DNA of 64,000 bases, taken from NCBI GenBank assembly GCA_018466975.1, contig JAENRS010000014.1, forward strand, positions 62,001 through 126,000. The letters are read 5' to 3'. Made by a program: the position numbers and the translations under genes. The stretch is from Sparassis latifolia. Its lineage: Eukaryota > Basidiomycota > Agaricomycetes > Polyporales > Sparassidaceae. Position 1 is the stretch's first letter; each line of letters starts with the position of its first letter. The notes below the pieces were generated by a model. The model ran no database searches and had not been told where the DNA came from. It saw nothing but the letters and a program-made list of their open reading frames with translations. Below, piece after piece: positions 23,331-33,911 of this stretch.

Positions 23331-24650
23331 TTAACCGTGGCCTCCCATACCGCCGTCGACCACGGAGAGCCACCGACAGCTAAACCCGGAAGTCTTCGCT
23401 GTATACTCCAGAGCATCTAGCAATGCATCCCGGCGAGCTCGAGAAACCTCGACATCGTGCGCTGACAAGCCTCCGTCATTCTCTCGGGACGATCCAGCGC
23501 CTCCTCATTGGGATGCTGCTACGATGCCCGCAACCGCCTGCCAGTTGTGCAACAATAAACTGCCTTCTAACATCATGATGTTCAGGAGCGTCACGTTTAT
23601 CTCTGCGAAGATTACCGTCCTCGAATCCAGAAAGTCTAACCATAGTGGAGGAAATCTAGAGGTACAGACATATTTCTTGGTATTTCACATTGCGTATGCT
23701 CGTAGAATGCATGCTGTCTTCAAAGCGATGGATGTGTGGTCAATCGAATATTCAAAGAGGAGATAATGGCGTTCTGATGTTTTTAGCGGGATCGTGCATG
23801 GATGCGAAAATACATAACTTGGGGTAAGCGGCGCTGCGTTACGCGCCATGTCCGATTCCTATTTATTTTATTGGTAAAGCATGCATTTAATACAAGATCG
23901 ATATCAATACAAGCGTATAGAGTACAAGATCAATAGAAATACAAGAGAATATAGTACAAGTACAAGCTAACATAGGCTGCAACGGGCATGATTCAAATAA
24001 ATGATGAGACTTCTGCAGCGGAACAACCGTTCTGACCTCGGGCGGTCCATCATAAAGGCGAGCTACGGTGATGAGTTCCAACCCAGTTCGCCATTTGGTC
24101 CAAGTCTTCGTCAGCGTCTTGCAGGCGCGCAACCATGCAAAGCACGGCCAACCGGCGACGGGCAACAAGTGAAACCGTGACCATTGCCACCAAGACAAGA
24201 TACTGCACAGGTGATGGGTGAAAGAAAGCGGGAGCTGTGAACACCAGCATCAGCAGGGCATCTCGAGCGGTATTCAAGCACACTCACAATTGCTCACGGG
24301 CTTCGTAGTCATACACATAGCTCAAGATGCAGGAGCGGCAGCGGGAGGAGGAGAGAGGAGAAAGAGGGGCCTGGTTGTCGTTTCGGCACTGGCAGCAAGG
24401 GCGGAATGTTCAAATGCTAAGGCGGATATCCATATTGTTCGCGGAAAGGCCAAATTATTTCGACCGCGGAAATCTATTCTGAGCGAGAATTACTATATGC
24501 GGCGCGAGTACAACCTCCTAACAATCTTCTTACGTCAGCGACCACCATACGTGCATTTAGGGAATCGGAAATGGACTGTAAGTCACATGGCAGGTAAACC
24601 TAAAATTTAAGATCAACTGCTTTCCGAGGAATGTTGAGCGACTAACTACC
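23331..24650. other. Intergenic DNA with a tandem ATACAAG-rich block
   Basis: About 23888-23970 contains seven loosely spaced TACAAG motifs (AATACAAG, AGTACAAG). A minus-strand frame (24283-24050) is hydrophobic (ALLMLVFTAPAFF, YLVLVAMVTVSLVA) and could encode two membrane helices, but it has no support from exon structure. Otherwise nothing is recognised. Confidence 0.4.
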
Positions 24651-24699
24651 CCTACTCCCTACCATTCCCTGCGCTGTTTAGCCAGCCGCCGCTCGTTGT

Positions 24700-26430
24700 G
24701 CTCGTGCGTAGCTCCCAATGGCTCAGCGATGCAGCCAGAGGGTCGTGATGCCGACACGACTAGCTGGTGTGCCGTGCGTAACATGGCGACGATTACTCGC
24801 CCTCGTCGATTGTTTCGCAGACGTAGCGTGTATGAATCGACATCTACACCTGTTGGTCTCTGGCGGGCGATGCTGCTCGTCCGATCGTCAGCATGCAAGT
24901 TGTATGCCCTCCCCGTAGTGAGTCATTTCAGCTACGGCGCACCGTCGGCTTCAAATTTCCATCGGCTAACGCTCGATGTAGGGCTTTATGCGGTGATAAG
25001 TCGATCTCGAAAAAGTCGTCGACACCGAGTTTCCACGCGTTATCTTTCCAAGGCGTCTCGGAACTCGATCTTCAGAAACAACGCATAGGCGTTGAACTCT
25101 CCTGCGCGGACACTGCCCTTCCTCCGCTTGCCGAAGATGCGAGGCGGGCGTGCAGTGGATATATCCCTCCCACCCAGCGTGCGTGCAAAGAAGCAAGCGA
25201 GGATCTCGATCAAGATGGCGGAAGCAAAGTCGTAGACATTCCTGACATGTGTCTCATTTTCCAGGCGATGGATATCTCGAGGTCTTCTCCGCGAGGTAGA
25301 GAAGGAGTCCGTCGTTCATGTAGTCACGAAGTTCTTGGTACCGCAGCTTGCAGCGTTACGCCCGAACCTATCGACTATGAGGGCCTTACGCACAGCTCAC
25401 TCAGGCGGTCAAGCCTCATATATCTCAACTCATCGATTTCGCACCGGACAAGCGGGGACAGCAGGCCTCATCGTTGACAGTTTCATCCCTATCCTGCGTT
25501 CCTTGCATGCAGAATTCCCTACGTTCGGCGGCGCGAGACTTATCGTTAGTAGGCTTGCTACGAGGTGCGCAAGATGCGATCGAGATCGAGACCACTATTG
25601 CTCAACACAAAAATGGCGTGTTGCACAAACATGTCCATCGTTCAGTTCGAGCCAGAACCTCTGTCTTTGCGTTCTCAATGGCTGCGGTCAGCTTGGGGCC
25701 CGGTGCGTGGACTATGCAGCGAGTTCGTCGTGAAACTCGAACTGCCAGATGTATTCGTCGTCGTTGTGCATTTGCAAGAAAGGCCTGTACCGCGCCGTCC
25801 GGCGGGCGATCGTGAGCCGTGGCCACGTGGGCCGTCACCATCAGAGCACTGTCAGGCAAACTTGTAGTGGCGAGGAGGCGGAAGTAGAGGTTGAGTGCTT
25901 CCGTGAGGCCACCACGGGCGTCCAGGACCGCTAAGGACTGTAGGGACTAGGGCGTCAGCGTGAGCGGGCTGTTACTGATGCGTGACATCTTTCGGGAGAG
26001 ATCGAAGAGGTTAGCTGACTCTAGCCTGCGGATTATGTTCAGCAGAAACCTTTCGTGATGCGGCGTCGCAAGACATGTCTGACTTGCAGTGTGCAGAGCA
26101 GATCGTGCGATCGAGCTCGCTCACGGCACTCCGCGAGAAGTACACCTCGTAGTATGGTCCGTCCGTGCATCATAGATCCAGTTCGCTAAATGCACCCCCG
26201 CCTTACGGTTCACTTTCGCCATTGGCCATTGGATGACCGGTTCGTGAAGGTCCAGCATCCCTGCGACTTGGACAGTTGGCGTGTCGAATGCGATTGTCCC
26301 CAGCTGATTCCTTTTGATGGGGTTCCTGTAGACACGACTGTCTGCAAGGGACTCTCTCATGTGTGTCACCTGTCAATTGATGTCCATCTCCCCGCCATTT
26401 CAAGTTGTATGCCTCGCGAGATGGTTCGTG
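24700..26430 (+). pseudogene. Unidentified sequence X, copy B
   Basis: Matches X of copy A almost base for base and is interrupted by additional single-base changes, so its longest frames are shorter (about 194 codons from 24893). Readable pieces include LSCADTALPPLAEDA and LVPQLAALRPNLSTMRAL. Family not recognised; see copy A. Confidence 0.5.
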
Positions 26431-26435
26431 CATCT

Positions 26436-26944
26436 GGGATGAGGATGCCGTGCGGTTGGATCAGTTGAAGGTGGCGTTGAAGAACGTGGGATTCTCGAAA
26501 AGACATGTCGCGCAGAAGTGCCAGCTGGTTGCTGCTATTCTCCATCTGGGTAACCTGGAATTCCATACCGATCGCTCTACTTAGCGAAGGCGCTGCTGTC
26601 GTGGGCAACACGGATGTCCTCGATATCGTCGCAGATTTCTTGGGCGTGCAGCGGAAGCTTTGGAGGCTGCGCTATCGTACAGAACGAAGATGGGGAAGAA
26701 GGAACTATGTACAATCTTCCTGGATCGGCGGTGCCTCTGATAACGAGACGAACTCGTGAAGCCGCTATACTCCCTCCTGTTTGCATGGTTGAGCGAACAC
26801 GTCAACCAACGCCTTTGCCACGGCGACTTCAATATGTTCATCGGACTGTTTGACTTACCCGGCCCCAGAACATGACTAGCGGCGAACTCCTAGATCAGTT
26901 CTGCGTCAACCGCTAACAAGCGGTTACAGAACTTCACACAGAAG
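26436..26944 (+). pseudogene. Chitin synthase myosin-motor fragment, copy B
   Basis: WDEDAVRLDQLKVALKNVGF at 26436 begins the recognisable motor. SKRHVAQKCQLVAAILHLGN, then NTDVLDIVADFLGVQ (about 26610-26655), LFAWLSEHVNQRLCHGDF (about 26780-26830) and RLQNFTQK follow. Compared with copy A there is an added break near 26576-26590 and a loss near 26905-26915. The fragment ends at the same codon as in copy A and is followed directly by the FAS dehydratase. Confidence 0.85.
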
Positions 26945-29610
26945 ATCGATCTTTCCTTCGACCATTGTGGCGATCTTCTTGAGCTCGTCCATCTGTCGTC
27001 GGCTTCCGTCTTGTTGATGACTCTAAGCATCTTCAGGCGGGTGATGTTTTCAGGGTTGAGACACACATTGTCTCCGTTGTCAACCGCAATGCCGGCAAGG
27101 CTGTGTGAGTTAAAGGCTTCGCTATCGGAGGTAGAAAGGCCGTGTCGAGGTTGTGTCTACTTTCCTCTACCGTGGTAACTACTCCGAATCGACAACACAT
27201 TCGAATTTCTCGGTGCTCTGGATTACTCCATAGAATTGGCGACGAAACTCCATAGAATTGGCGACCGAAACTCCATAGAATTGGCGACCGAAGCTGACGT
27301 GGGAGTATTGCAGTCGGAGGAGTGGTTTGAGTGGGATCGCCCGTCGAAACTGCTTCAGGCTGTGTGAAGTTCGAGGTCACCTACCGTAGCAAGACATGTT
27401 GCAAGTCGATACCAGTCTCCAGCGACATTTGTGTCCGCGACCAGATCAAACGTCTAATCTAGGTCGGTGCCGTTGATTTCCTGCAGGACGTGACAGCGGG
27501 GGTAACCCAATTATCTCGCGTCCCTGCAAGCCCCAAGGTCTCTGAGTGCCTCTTCTGAATGGGTACACCATGGCGAAGGCGGGTGCAGCCGTCTTCAACT
27601 TCGGCGACGAGCGAGCCTTACTCCGAGGCCTCTGGTAACTTCAATCCCATCCACGTCAACTCCTACTTCGCCCGATTTGGCAGGTGTTTCCCCACAATCA
27701 CGCACAGCATGTGGTCGAGCTCGCTGCCAGGCGCACGTTGAGGCGGTCGTTGTGCAAGGTCGCCGGGCGAGTTGTCGCGTAAGTCCGTCGATATGACATG
27801 TGTAGCTCTCACTGATGAATGCACCAGATATGACGTCGCCTTCGTAGGAATGGTCATTCCTGGGGATGAGCTTCGGATGAAGACCAGGCACAGCGACATA
27901 CAGGATGGCAACACTGTTGTCAAGGTCGAGACATTCAATGACAAGGGTGAGAAGGTTTTGGAACGCACTGCCGAAGTCGCGTAGCCTAAGACCGTCTTTG
28001 TCTTCACTGGCCAAGGTTCCCAAGAGCAGGGTATGGCTATGGACTTCTATAAGTCCGCTCCAGCTGCTCGATCTGTCTGGGATGCTGCCGATATTCATCT
28101 TACTGCTGTCTATGGCTTCTCTATTATTGAGATCGTCAAGGACAACCTGGAGGAGAAGACTATCCATTTTGGTGGCATCAAGGGTCAGGCCATGCAGCAG
28201 CGGCACATGTATATGAACTACGACAATATAGACGGGGACGGTAGCGTGAAGACTCTTCTGCTACACATTCAGTCATCTATCTGGACTCTTGTGTGCCACA
28301 CAGTTTGGCGATCGCGCAAGTCATGACGAGCGTGCCGTCTTCGAGGACATGCGTTCGAAAGACTTCGTTTGATCAGAAGACTCCGCATTCACCGGATGCT
28401 CTTTGGGAGAATATTCGGCTCTCGCATCTATTGCTGACGTCCTCCCCATCTCGTCCCTTCTTGACGTCGTCTTCTACCGTGGTATCACTATGCCACGCGC
28501 TGTTGAGCGTGAAGCTCAGAACCCTTCCACCTGTGCGCGGTGAGCCCAAGCCGCATCTCGAAGACTTTCCACGGCTACTGCGCTGCGCGAGGTTATCGAC
28601 GATATCGCTCACCGCACACACAGTGCTTGCTCGAGATCGTCAATTACAACGTATGCCGTGGATAAAACTAATGAAGTTGACATGGTTCTCTCAATTCATA
28701 CTTTGTTTCGTTGCCAGGTCAACAATATGCCTGTGCCGATGAATTGGTCGCTCTGCAAACCATGACCAACATCTTGAACTACCTGAAGATGAGCATGGAG
28801 AAGGTGGGGTATTGCCCACCACTCACGATTCGGCGTTCCATCGAGGCGAACCTTCGTCAGCGCTTACAGGCATGGCGGCGAGGACTCTGGCGAAGTAGGA
28901 GGTGCAAGAGGATTCGGTTGGCGAAGTCGTGCGATCCTTTGTCATGCGAAGAACACCAGGAGGTGTACTACCAGTTCACGGATCAGGGTGAGGCTGCTGC
29001 TGTCGAGTCCCCTCCCGAAGCTGTTGCTACTCCCGCACCAGCAGCTGTGCCCGTTACTGTCCCTGCTGCTCCGGTCTCGGCTTGCCCGTTAGGGTTGAAG
29101 ATGTTCCCTTGAAAGCCGTCGAAATTCTCTCTGTGGTCGTCGCTCAGAAGCTCAATAATAAGGTGAAGGAAATGCCGCTCTCGACCTCGATTAAGGACTT
29201 CGTTTGGGGCGAGTCGACTCTGCAAAACGAAATTCTCGGCGATCTGCGGCTGGAGTTCACGTCTGCTCCTGAGAAGGATCGGCTCTTGGCACTGGCTTTT
29301 CGGGGTCACTGGGCAAGTATAGCTCTGGCCTCGTCTCCCACGTCGTGGGTAGCAAGATCCCTGGTGGTTGCAATATCTCTGCAATCAAAGCGTGCTGGTC
29401 GAAGATGTAGGGCCTTGTCCGACTCGCGCGGACGGAGTCTTACTATTGAGTACCACCACGGAGCCTCCCAAATGCCTCGGTTCAGACGTAGAAGCCCAGA
29501 CGTGGCTTGATACGGTCGTCACCCCCTATACAGGCAGCGCCCTGGGATCTCCCTCGCCGGTGAAGCGAGCGGTGGCGGTGGCGGTGGCGCAGGAGGTCCG
29601 ACGATCAACG
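26945..29610 (+). pseudogene. Fatty-acid synthase fragment (DH, MPT, ACP and following linker), copy B
   Basis: The dehydratase starts in frame with the chitin synthase fragment at 26945. NEPYSEASGNFNPIHVNSYF lies near 27620, the transferase opening VFVFTGQGSQEQGMAMDFY near 27998, and the ACP segment near 29180-29260. Copy B then continues into expected downstream FAS sequence: a GSKIPGG segment, RADGVLLLSTTTEPPKCLGS (about 29425-29485), and a glycine-rich linker (about 29570-29605). After 29610 the reading no longer resembles FAS. Several domains are missing or broken, including most of the transferase C-terminal half. Confidence 0.85.
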
Positions 29611-29839
29611 AGTTCTTACCCTACCTTACGGCGCGATTGTTTGATCCCAGTTTCTCAAAGCAGACCGGCAACTCCATCGAAGAAGCTGTCGCTGCTTCGT
29701 TTTGCGCTACAGATACCAGAAGGGTTGTGGCTTCCCTTACCAGTGGTATCGAAGTTATATCATGAGCTGAACAGGAGCCCTTGTCAGCAGTGAATATCTC
29801 CGTCATCGTCCTTCAGTTCCAACCAAAGTTTGGGGAAGC

Positions 29840-30568
29840 TGGCGAGCCAGACGAATATCAAGTGAACGGAGACGTCTCTGCGTAGAACGCGATCGCACCG
29901 CGTGCACGCTCGCCCTATCGCAAACGGCATACATCAATTCCATCATCCACAGGTTTGGTTTCGAAGATTTGAAGCTACTCACCACGCCTATGGATCCGAA
30001 CACGACGCTTTCGAGTGCGCAGTCGCCGCAAACGACTGCAGAGGCCGCCGCCATGCGCGACATTCCTTATCGCGAGGCTGTAGGCTCGTTGATGTACGCG
30101 TCGCTCGGTACACGGCCGGACATCACATATGCCGTCTCGTCCCTTTCGCGGTTCTCAGACAACCCCGGGAAAGCACACTGGGAAGCTGTCAAGCGTGTCT
30201 TCAGGCATCTGTCGGGCACAAAGGACTTGAAGCTTACCTACGGAGCGCAGGAACTGGACCTGGTGGGCTACACGGACGCGGATGGCTCCATGCACGAAGA
30301 TCGGAAGGTGTTCTCGGGCTATGCTTTCCTCATCGACGGCGGCGCGGTCTCTTGGAGTTCCAAACGCCAGGAGATCATTGCGTTGTCGACGACCGAGGCG
30401 GAGTATGTGGCAGCGACGCATGCAGCGAAAGAAGCGCTTTGCTCGCTCCTAATGGTCGAAGACAAGGAGGTTCTCGCCCATCTCACGCCTCTAACGTTGG
30501 ACTTTCTCCGGGAAAGTCGATTGGTGAAGAGACGGCGGGAGGGGAGGACTACTGACAGATCACTTTGA
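29840..30568 (+). pseudogene. Ty1/copia retrotransposon, C-terminal reverse transcriptase/RNase H fragment
   Basis: The plus strand is open from about 29840 to 30568. It shows the connection ARTLALSQTAYINSIIHRFG, then YREAVGSLMYASLGTRPDI, YAVSSLSRFSDNPGKAHWEA and a typical copia RNase H segment (GYTDADGS...DRKVFSGYAFLIDGGAVSW, ALSTTEAEYVAATHA). The reverse transcriptase core, integrase and LTRs are absent. The usual DNQSA motif after the last segment is also missing, so both ends are truncated. It lies directly after copy B, and its insertion may have ended the FAS homology. Confidence 0.9.
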
Positions 30569-31261
30569 GAATAGACAGTTCTGCGCAGCGAGGCCTACAC
30601 CGTTAGGGTGCGGCGCGAACATGTTGCTCGCGATCAAGGCTCTCCGTCGATCAGCGACAAGAGCCCAACAAAGATGGAGAGCATCAGAGGGGTTTTGCCT
30701 GAGACATCGTCATTCAAGCATGCCAAGTGGCGTGTACCTGCGCGATTTGAAGAATGTCTGACGGATGATCAGCTGGCGCAACGCTTGCAAGAGGTGCATC
30801 ATTTATCCTTATTGCCTCTGGGCACCCTTGAAGCAGCCGGAGTGCTCATGTTGTTATTCATTACTTTTATTAGAATCACGAGGAGCACCGGCAACATTGG
30901 AGAAAAGGTTCATTCCTGGGGACAGTTCGTTTTCGGTTGAAGGGTGCGAGCCCACTATTTTAGCAGATGAAGAGACCACTGCTATTGATAACCGCGCCCG
31001 AATGATTGCACTAACCACGGCAATGGGATAAAGGGCTCCAGTTCTGTTTATTAACTATGTCGTTGATAATTTTCCGGCTGGACTGATTCAGCTATCGAGT
31101 CTTTCGACTGCGTCCAAATAGACACAGTTCAGCTCCCCCAGGTTGACCTTAGCCATTTACGCGCGCTCTCATCTGTGGGAGGAGCCGTTACTTCATCTCC
31201 TCTTCTCTTTCTGCCACCAACTACTGCTTCATCCATCATCCTCGCGTATCCTCTCTCCTCG
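30569..31261. other. No recognised gene between the copia fragment and the HicA-like gene
   Basis: One plus-strand frame (30608-30940) is open for 110 codons, with a hydrophobic stretch LLPLGTLEAAGVLMLLFITF, but it has no recognised relatives. T- and C-rich DNA before 31261 could serve as promoter for the next gene. Confidence 0.35.
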
Positions 31262-31770
31262 ATGGAATATCAAATTGTCGTCAATAACAAAACTTTCAAG
31301 GTGAGTTAAAAGTACTAGATGTGACCAATGGCATACTGACACTGCGCAGACGATGACTCGAATCTTAACGAGAGATCACACCCAGAGGAGGAACGTGAAG
31401 TGGGAAGCATTTGTCAATGTATCTCTGTTTCTGAGTGTAATGTCTGCTGTGCTCAGTAACTCCTACAGGCGATGTTGGGGATAGGATTTAAAGTTAGCGG
31501 CACTGCCGGCTCGAAGTTTCGCTTTGATCCTCCCGGCCATATGCAACGTCAGGCAATAGTGATCCACGATGTCGTAGCTTCTTGGCGTTAGAGAATTCTC
31601 AATTGCTGGCGGTTTGATAGTGTCACGGCGCGGACATTAGAAAAGACAGGCTACTCGAGTAAGTAGTCTTACGGTTCCCCATTGGGTATTAACCTGTTTT
31701 CAGGCTGCGAAGTACATTGGAAGATTATTACGACTGGGCGGAGAAACTTTTATCACAAGGTCTGAAGTAG
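31262..31770 (+). CDS. Small multi-exon protein resembling a fungal HicA-like family
   Basis: MEYQIVVNNKTFK begins at 31262. A GTGAGT...GCAG intron leads to TMTRILTRDHTQRRNVKWEA, then an intron ending CTACAG leads to AMLGIGFKVSGTAGSKFRFD. The last exon would be LRSTLEDYYDWAEKLLSQGL with a stop at 31768-31770. The pattern 'KWEAF...GF.....GS..RF.PP', followed by a C-terminal YGW-like motif, matches a mushroom family whose fold I associate with HicA (double-stranded-RNA-binding-like). The exon between 31590 and 31680 is unclear because an in-frame stop follows VVASWR. The catalytic state and role are unknown; the HicA link is inference. Confidence 0.45.
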
Positions 31771-31784
31771 AAGAAGACGATTGG

Positions 31785-32940
31785 ATTGTTATTTGATGCG
31801 ACTTGCGAAAGCATTAATGATATTCGGTGCTCCTTCGCATCGAATCGAATCGCAGCTGCTTTCGCGCGCGGATTTTGGAAGTCGATGCGAATTCATTCGC
31901 ATTCGGTGTCATTATTTGCTCCTTGGTGACCAGGATCACGAAGACCTCAGAGATGCGCCGTGAAGTGTGCGGTCGTCTCGCGCAGCAGCCTTCATGAAGT
32001 CCACCAAATTTATCGTATCAAGGCAACGGAACAGCTCAATGTGCTGCTTGATTCGAATCCGCTCTATGGCGCGATATTTCGCAGTTCCCTGGCGTTCTTC
32101 ATCTCCGCCTTGATTTGCCCACTTGCATTTGGTGGATCTTTTTGGATATGTGGATTGCTGGAGCAGGTGCCACCATCCTGTCTATCACGCAAATTGGAGT
32201 CGCATCCAAGAGTCAGTTGTATGCGAATGTCTTCGAGTGAGTGCTCAGCTACTCATACGCCAATTGGTTCTAACGATCGTTTCAGAATCACCGTCACCAT
32301 CTTCATCTCCTTCCTCGCCCGCGGTCTGAGCAGTATTCGCAGTCAGATAATCTGCTACACTGCCGTTTCCTCTGCCGGTATCGTCGGTATTCTTCCGGGT
32401 TATTCTTCCGGAATACCTCATTCGTAAGTTTCGGTCTCATTTCTTAGTAAGATCATACTGAACTTTCTGCAGTGAGCAGTTTTCTTGAACTGGCCTCATA
32501 GAACATTGTTTGCGGTAGCGTGAAGATGGTTTATGCTTTGATTTATACACTATTCTTGGTGAGATTACCCCCGCACATCGCTTATTTCAACTAATCCAAT
32601 TACAGGGTTTCGGCTTACAGATTGGTTCTGATCTCTATCTACTCTTCGACCAAGGTGCCCGCCATGACCTCGCAACTCTGGCGGCTCGCATGACGACTGC
32701 GGTCACTATCGCCGGTGCCTTCCTCGCCGATAATGCCACCACAACAACCAACGCTACTGGGCGCGGCGAAGTTACAAGGAACCTTCACTTTCACGAACTC
32801 TACACCTTACATCGTCGAGCACATCATCACAGGCTGCTACACCTCTTTCCCCATGTGTGACGTCATGTTCTCTGCTGGATTTACTTACACGCAAAGTTCG
32901 ACGTCTTTTATCTCGCGCGTACTGAAATATAAAATAAAAT
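31785..32940 (+). pseudogene. ThrE/Prm10-type threonine/serine exporter-like membrane protein, broken
   Basis: Recognisable blocks in order: RLAKALMIFGAPSHRIESQL (31798-31860), SSLHEVHQIYR (about 31980-32015), a membrane segment around ALICPLAFGGSFW, FLARGLSSIRSQI (about 32310-32350), SSAGIVGILPGY (about 32370-32405), VYALIYTLFL (about 32530-32555), GFGLQIGSDLYLLFDQGARH (about 32608-32665) and FTFTNSTPYIVEHIITGCYT. These match the DUF1212/ThrE domain of pheromone-regulated membrane protein 10 homologues, polytopic membrane proteins. An in-frame TAG (ELAS-stop-NIV, near 32500) replaces a coding codon, and frameshifts occur near 31880, 31960, 32140 and 32765. Introns of 45-60 nt are still recognisable. 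The C-terminal part is missing. Confidence 0.85.
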
Positions 32941-32944
32941 CGTA

Positions 32945-33911
32945 GGCTCTGTACACAGATTACTGCATGTGCTCCATGGCGCTAGTGTTCAAATTACTAC
33001 AACTTGGTTGCTCTTCCTCGGTCGCCTCTGTCTAGCGTCTCAAAATTTGTTCCCTCTATGAGCGACGGTATCTCTGCCTCCACATCCGACAGCTACGCCG
33101 TTTGGTAATTCTGCCTGGTGAGAGTGCAAGATCTCGTCTGTGCGGGGATGGATATCTACGTCCCTTCAAGGTGTCTATGTCCGTAGTTTCTTGGCTAGCT
33201 TTTTCTGGACTGTAGAAGGTAGTTCGCAGAAATGCTCAGAGCACCGACCGTAACACGGGATCCCCTGATATCGCTGGTCAGCGTGGCCTAGTTTCAGAAT
33301 GTTTGGAAACCCTCTAGGGCGATGCCATTCCATACGAGTTATTGTAGGCTATGACAGATCACACACTAGATTCTGGCTCGTGCGGTCCCCCAGGTTTCTT
33401 CGCTGGTCTTGTCTATGAATACGCCGAATGGTGTATGACGGAACAGAAGGAGGATGCGGCTGGAAATTTGCAAGAGAATACGGGAGATAAATGTAACGGT
33501 CGTATCTATGAGGGTGCCAACACAAAGGATCGTTTTGTTCGTCTCGCTGATGACAGGGCTCCTTTACGATTCATGCACCATGTGCATCATGCTGCGCGTA
33601 GTGGAACGCTGTTGCTCTTTGGGCATGGGGTACTTGACTCTGATCCTAGTCCAGTGTCTCAAGCACGCATTGACGATACATTTAGATATTGTTGTGGACA
33701 ATTGTGCCATCTACCGAAACCACATCATGGATCTCTGTCCGCACTCCGTTTATCCCGTATCTGCACCGACTCCCATGGGTACATCGTTTTGCAGGCATTG
33801 AATTGTCAAGCCAACCAGCTTTCCGTTACAAGCGAAGAATGCAATGCCGTGTGGGGTATCTGCAACGTACGTAGATTCCACGGTCTTGAGACATCTTGGA
33901 CAGTTTCTGAT
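32945..33911. other. Unrecognised sequence between the transporter relic and the LRR gene
   Basis: A plus-strand frame from 33454 (115 codons) reads FVSLMTGLLYDSCTMCIMLR and YLTLILVQCLKHALTIHLDI, hydrophobic and membrane-protein-like. A longer overlapping frame (33351-34310) has biased composition and crosses the LRR gene on the other strand. I cannot assign either. Confidence 0.35.

Larger units (their letters stand above)
24651..29365 (+). mobile_element. Copy B of the chimeric X - chitin synthase motor - FAS repeat
   Basis: Same segment order and the same chimeric junctions as copy A, in inverted orientation with about 14.3 kb between the copies. B begins at about 24651 (CCCTACTCCCTACC), so it lacks the roughly 275-bp head shared by A and C. 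It continues past the point where A ends, following normal FAS sequence to about 29610. Long stretches are identical between A and B, so the duplication is recent. Confidence 0.75.

Noticed and set aside
24050..24283. Hydrophobic minus-strand frame as a membrane protein gene
   Set aside because: Only 77 codons, no splice structure and no recognised relative; kept only as a remark in the intergenic entry.
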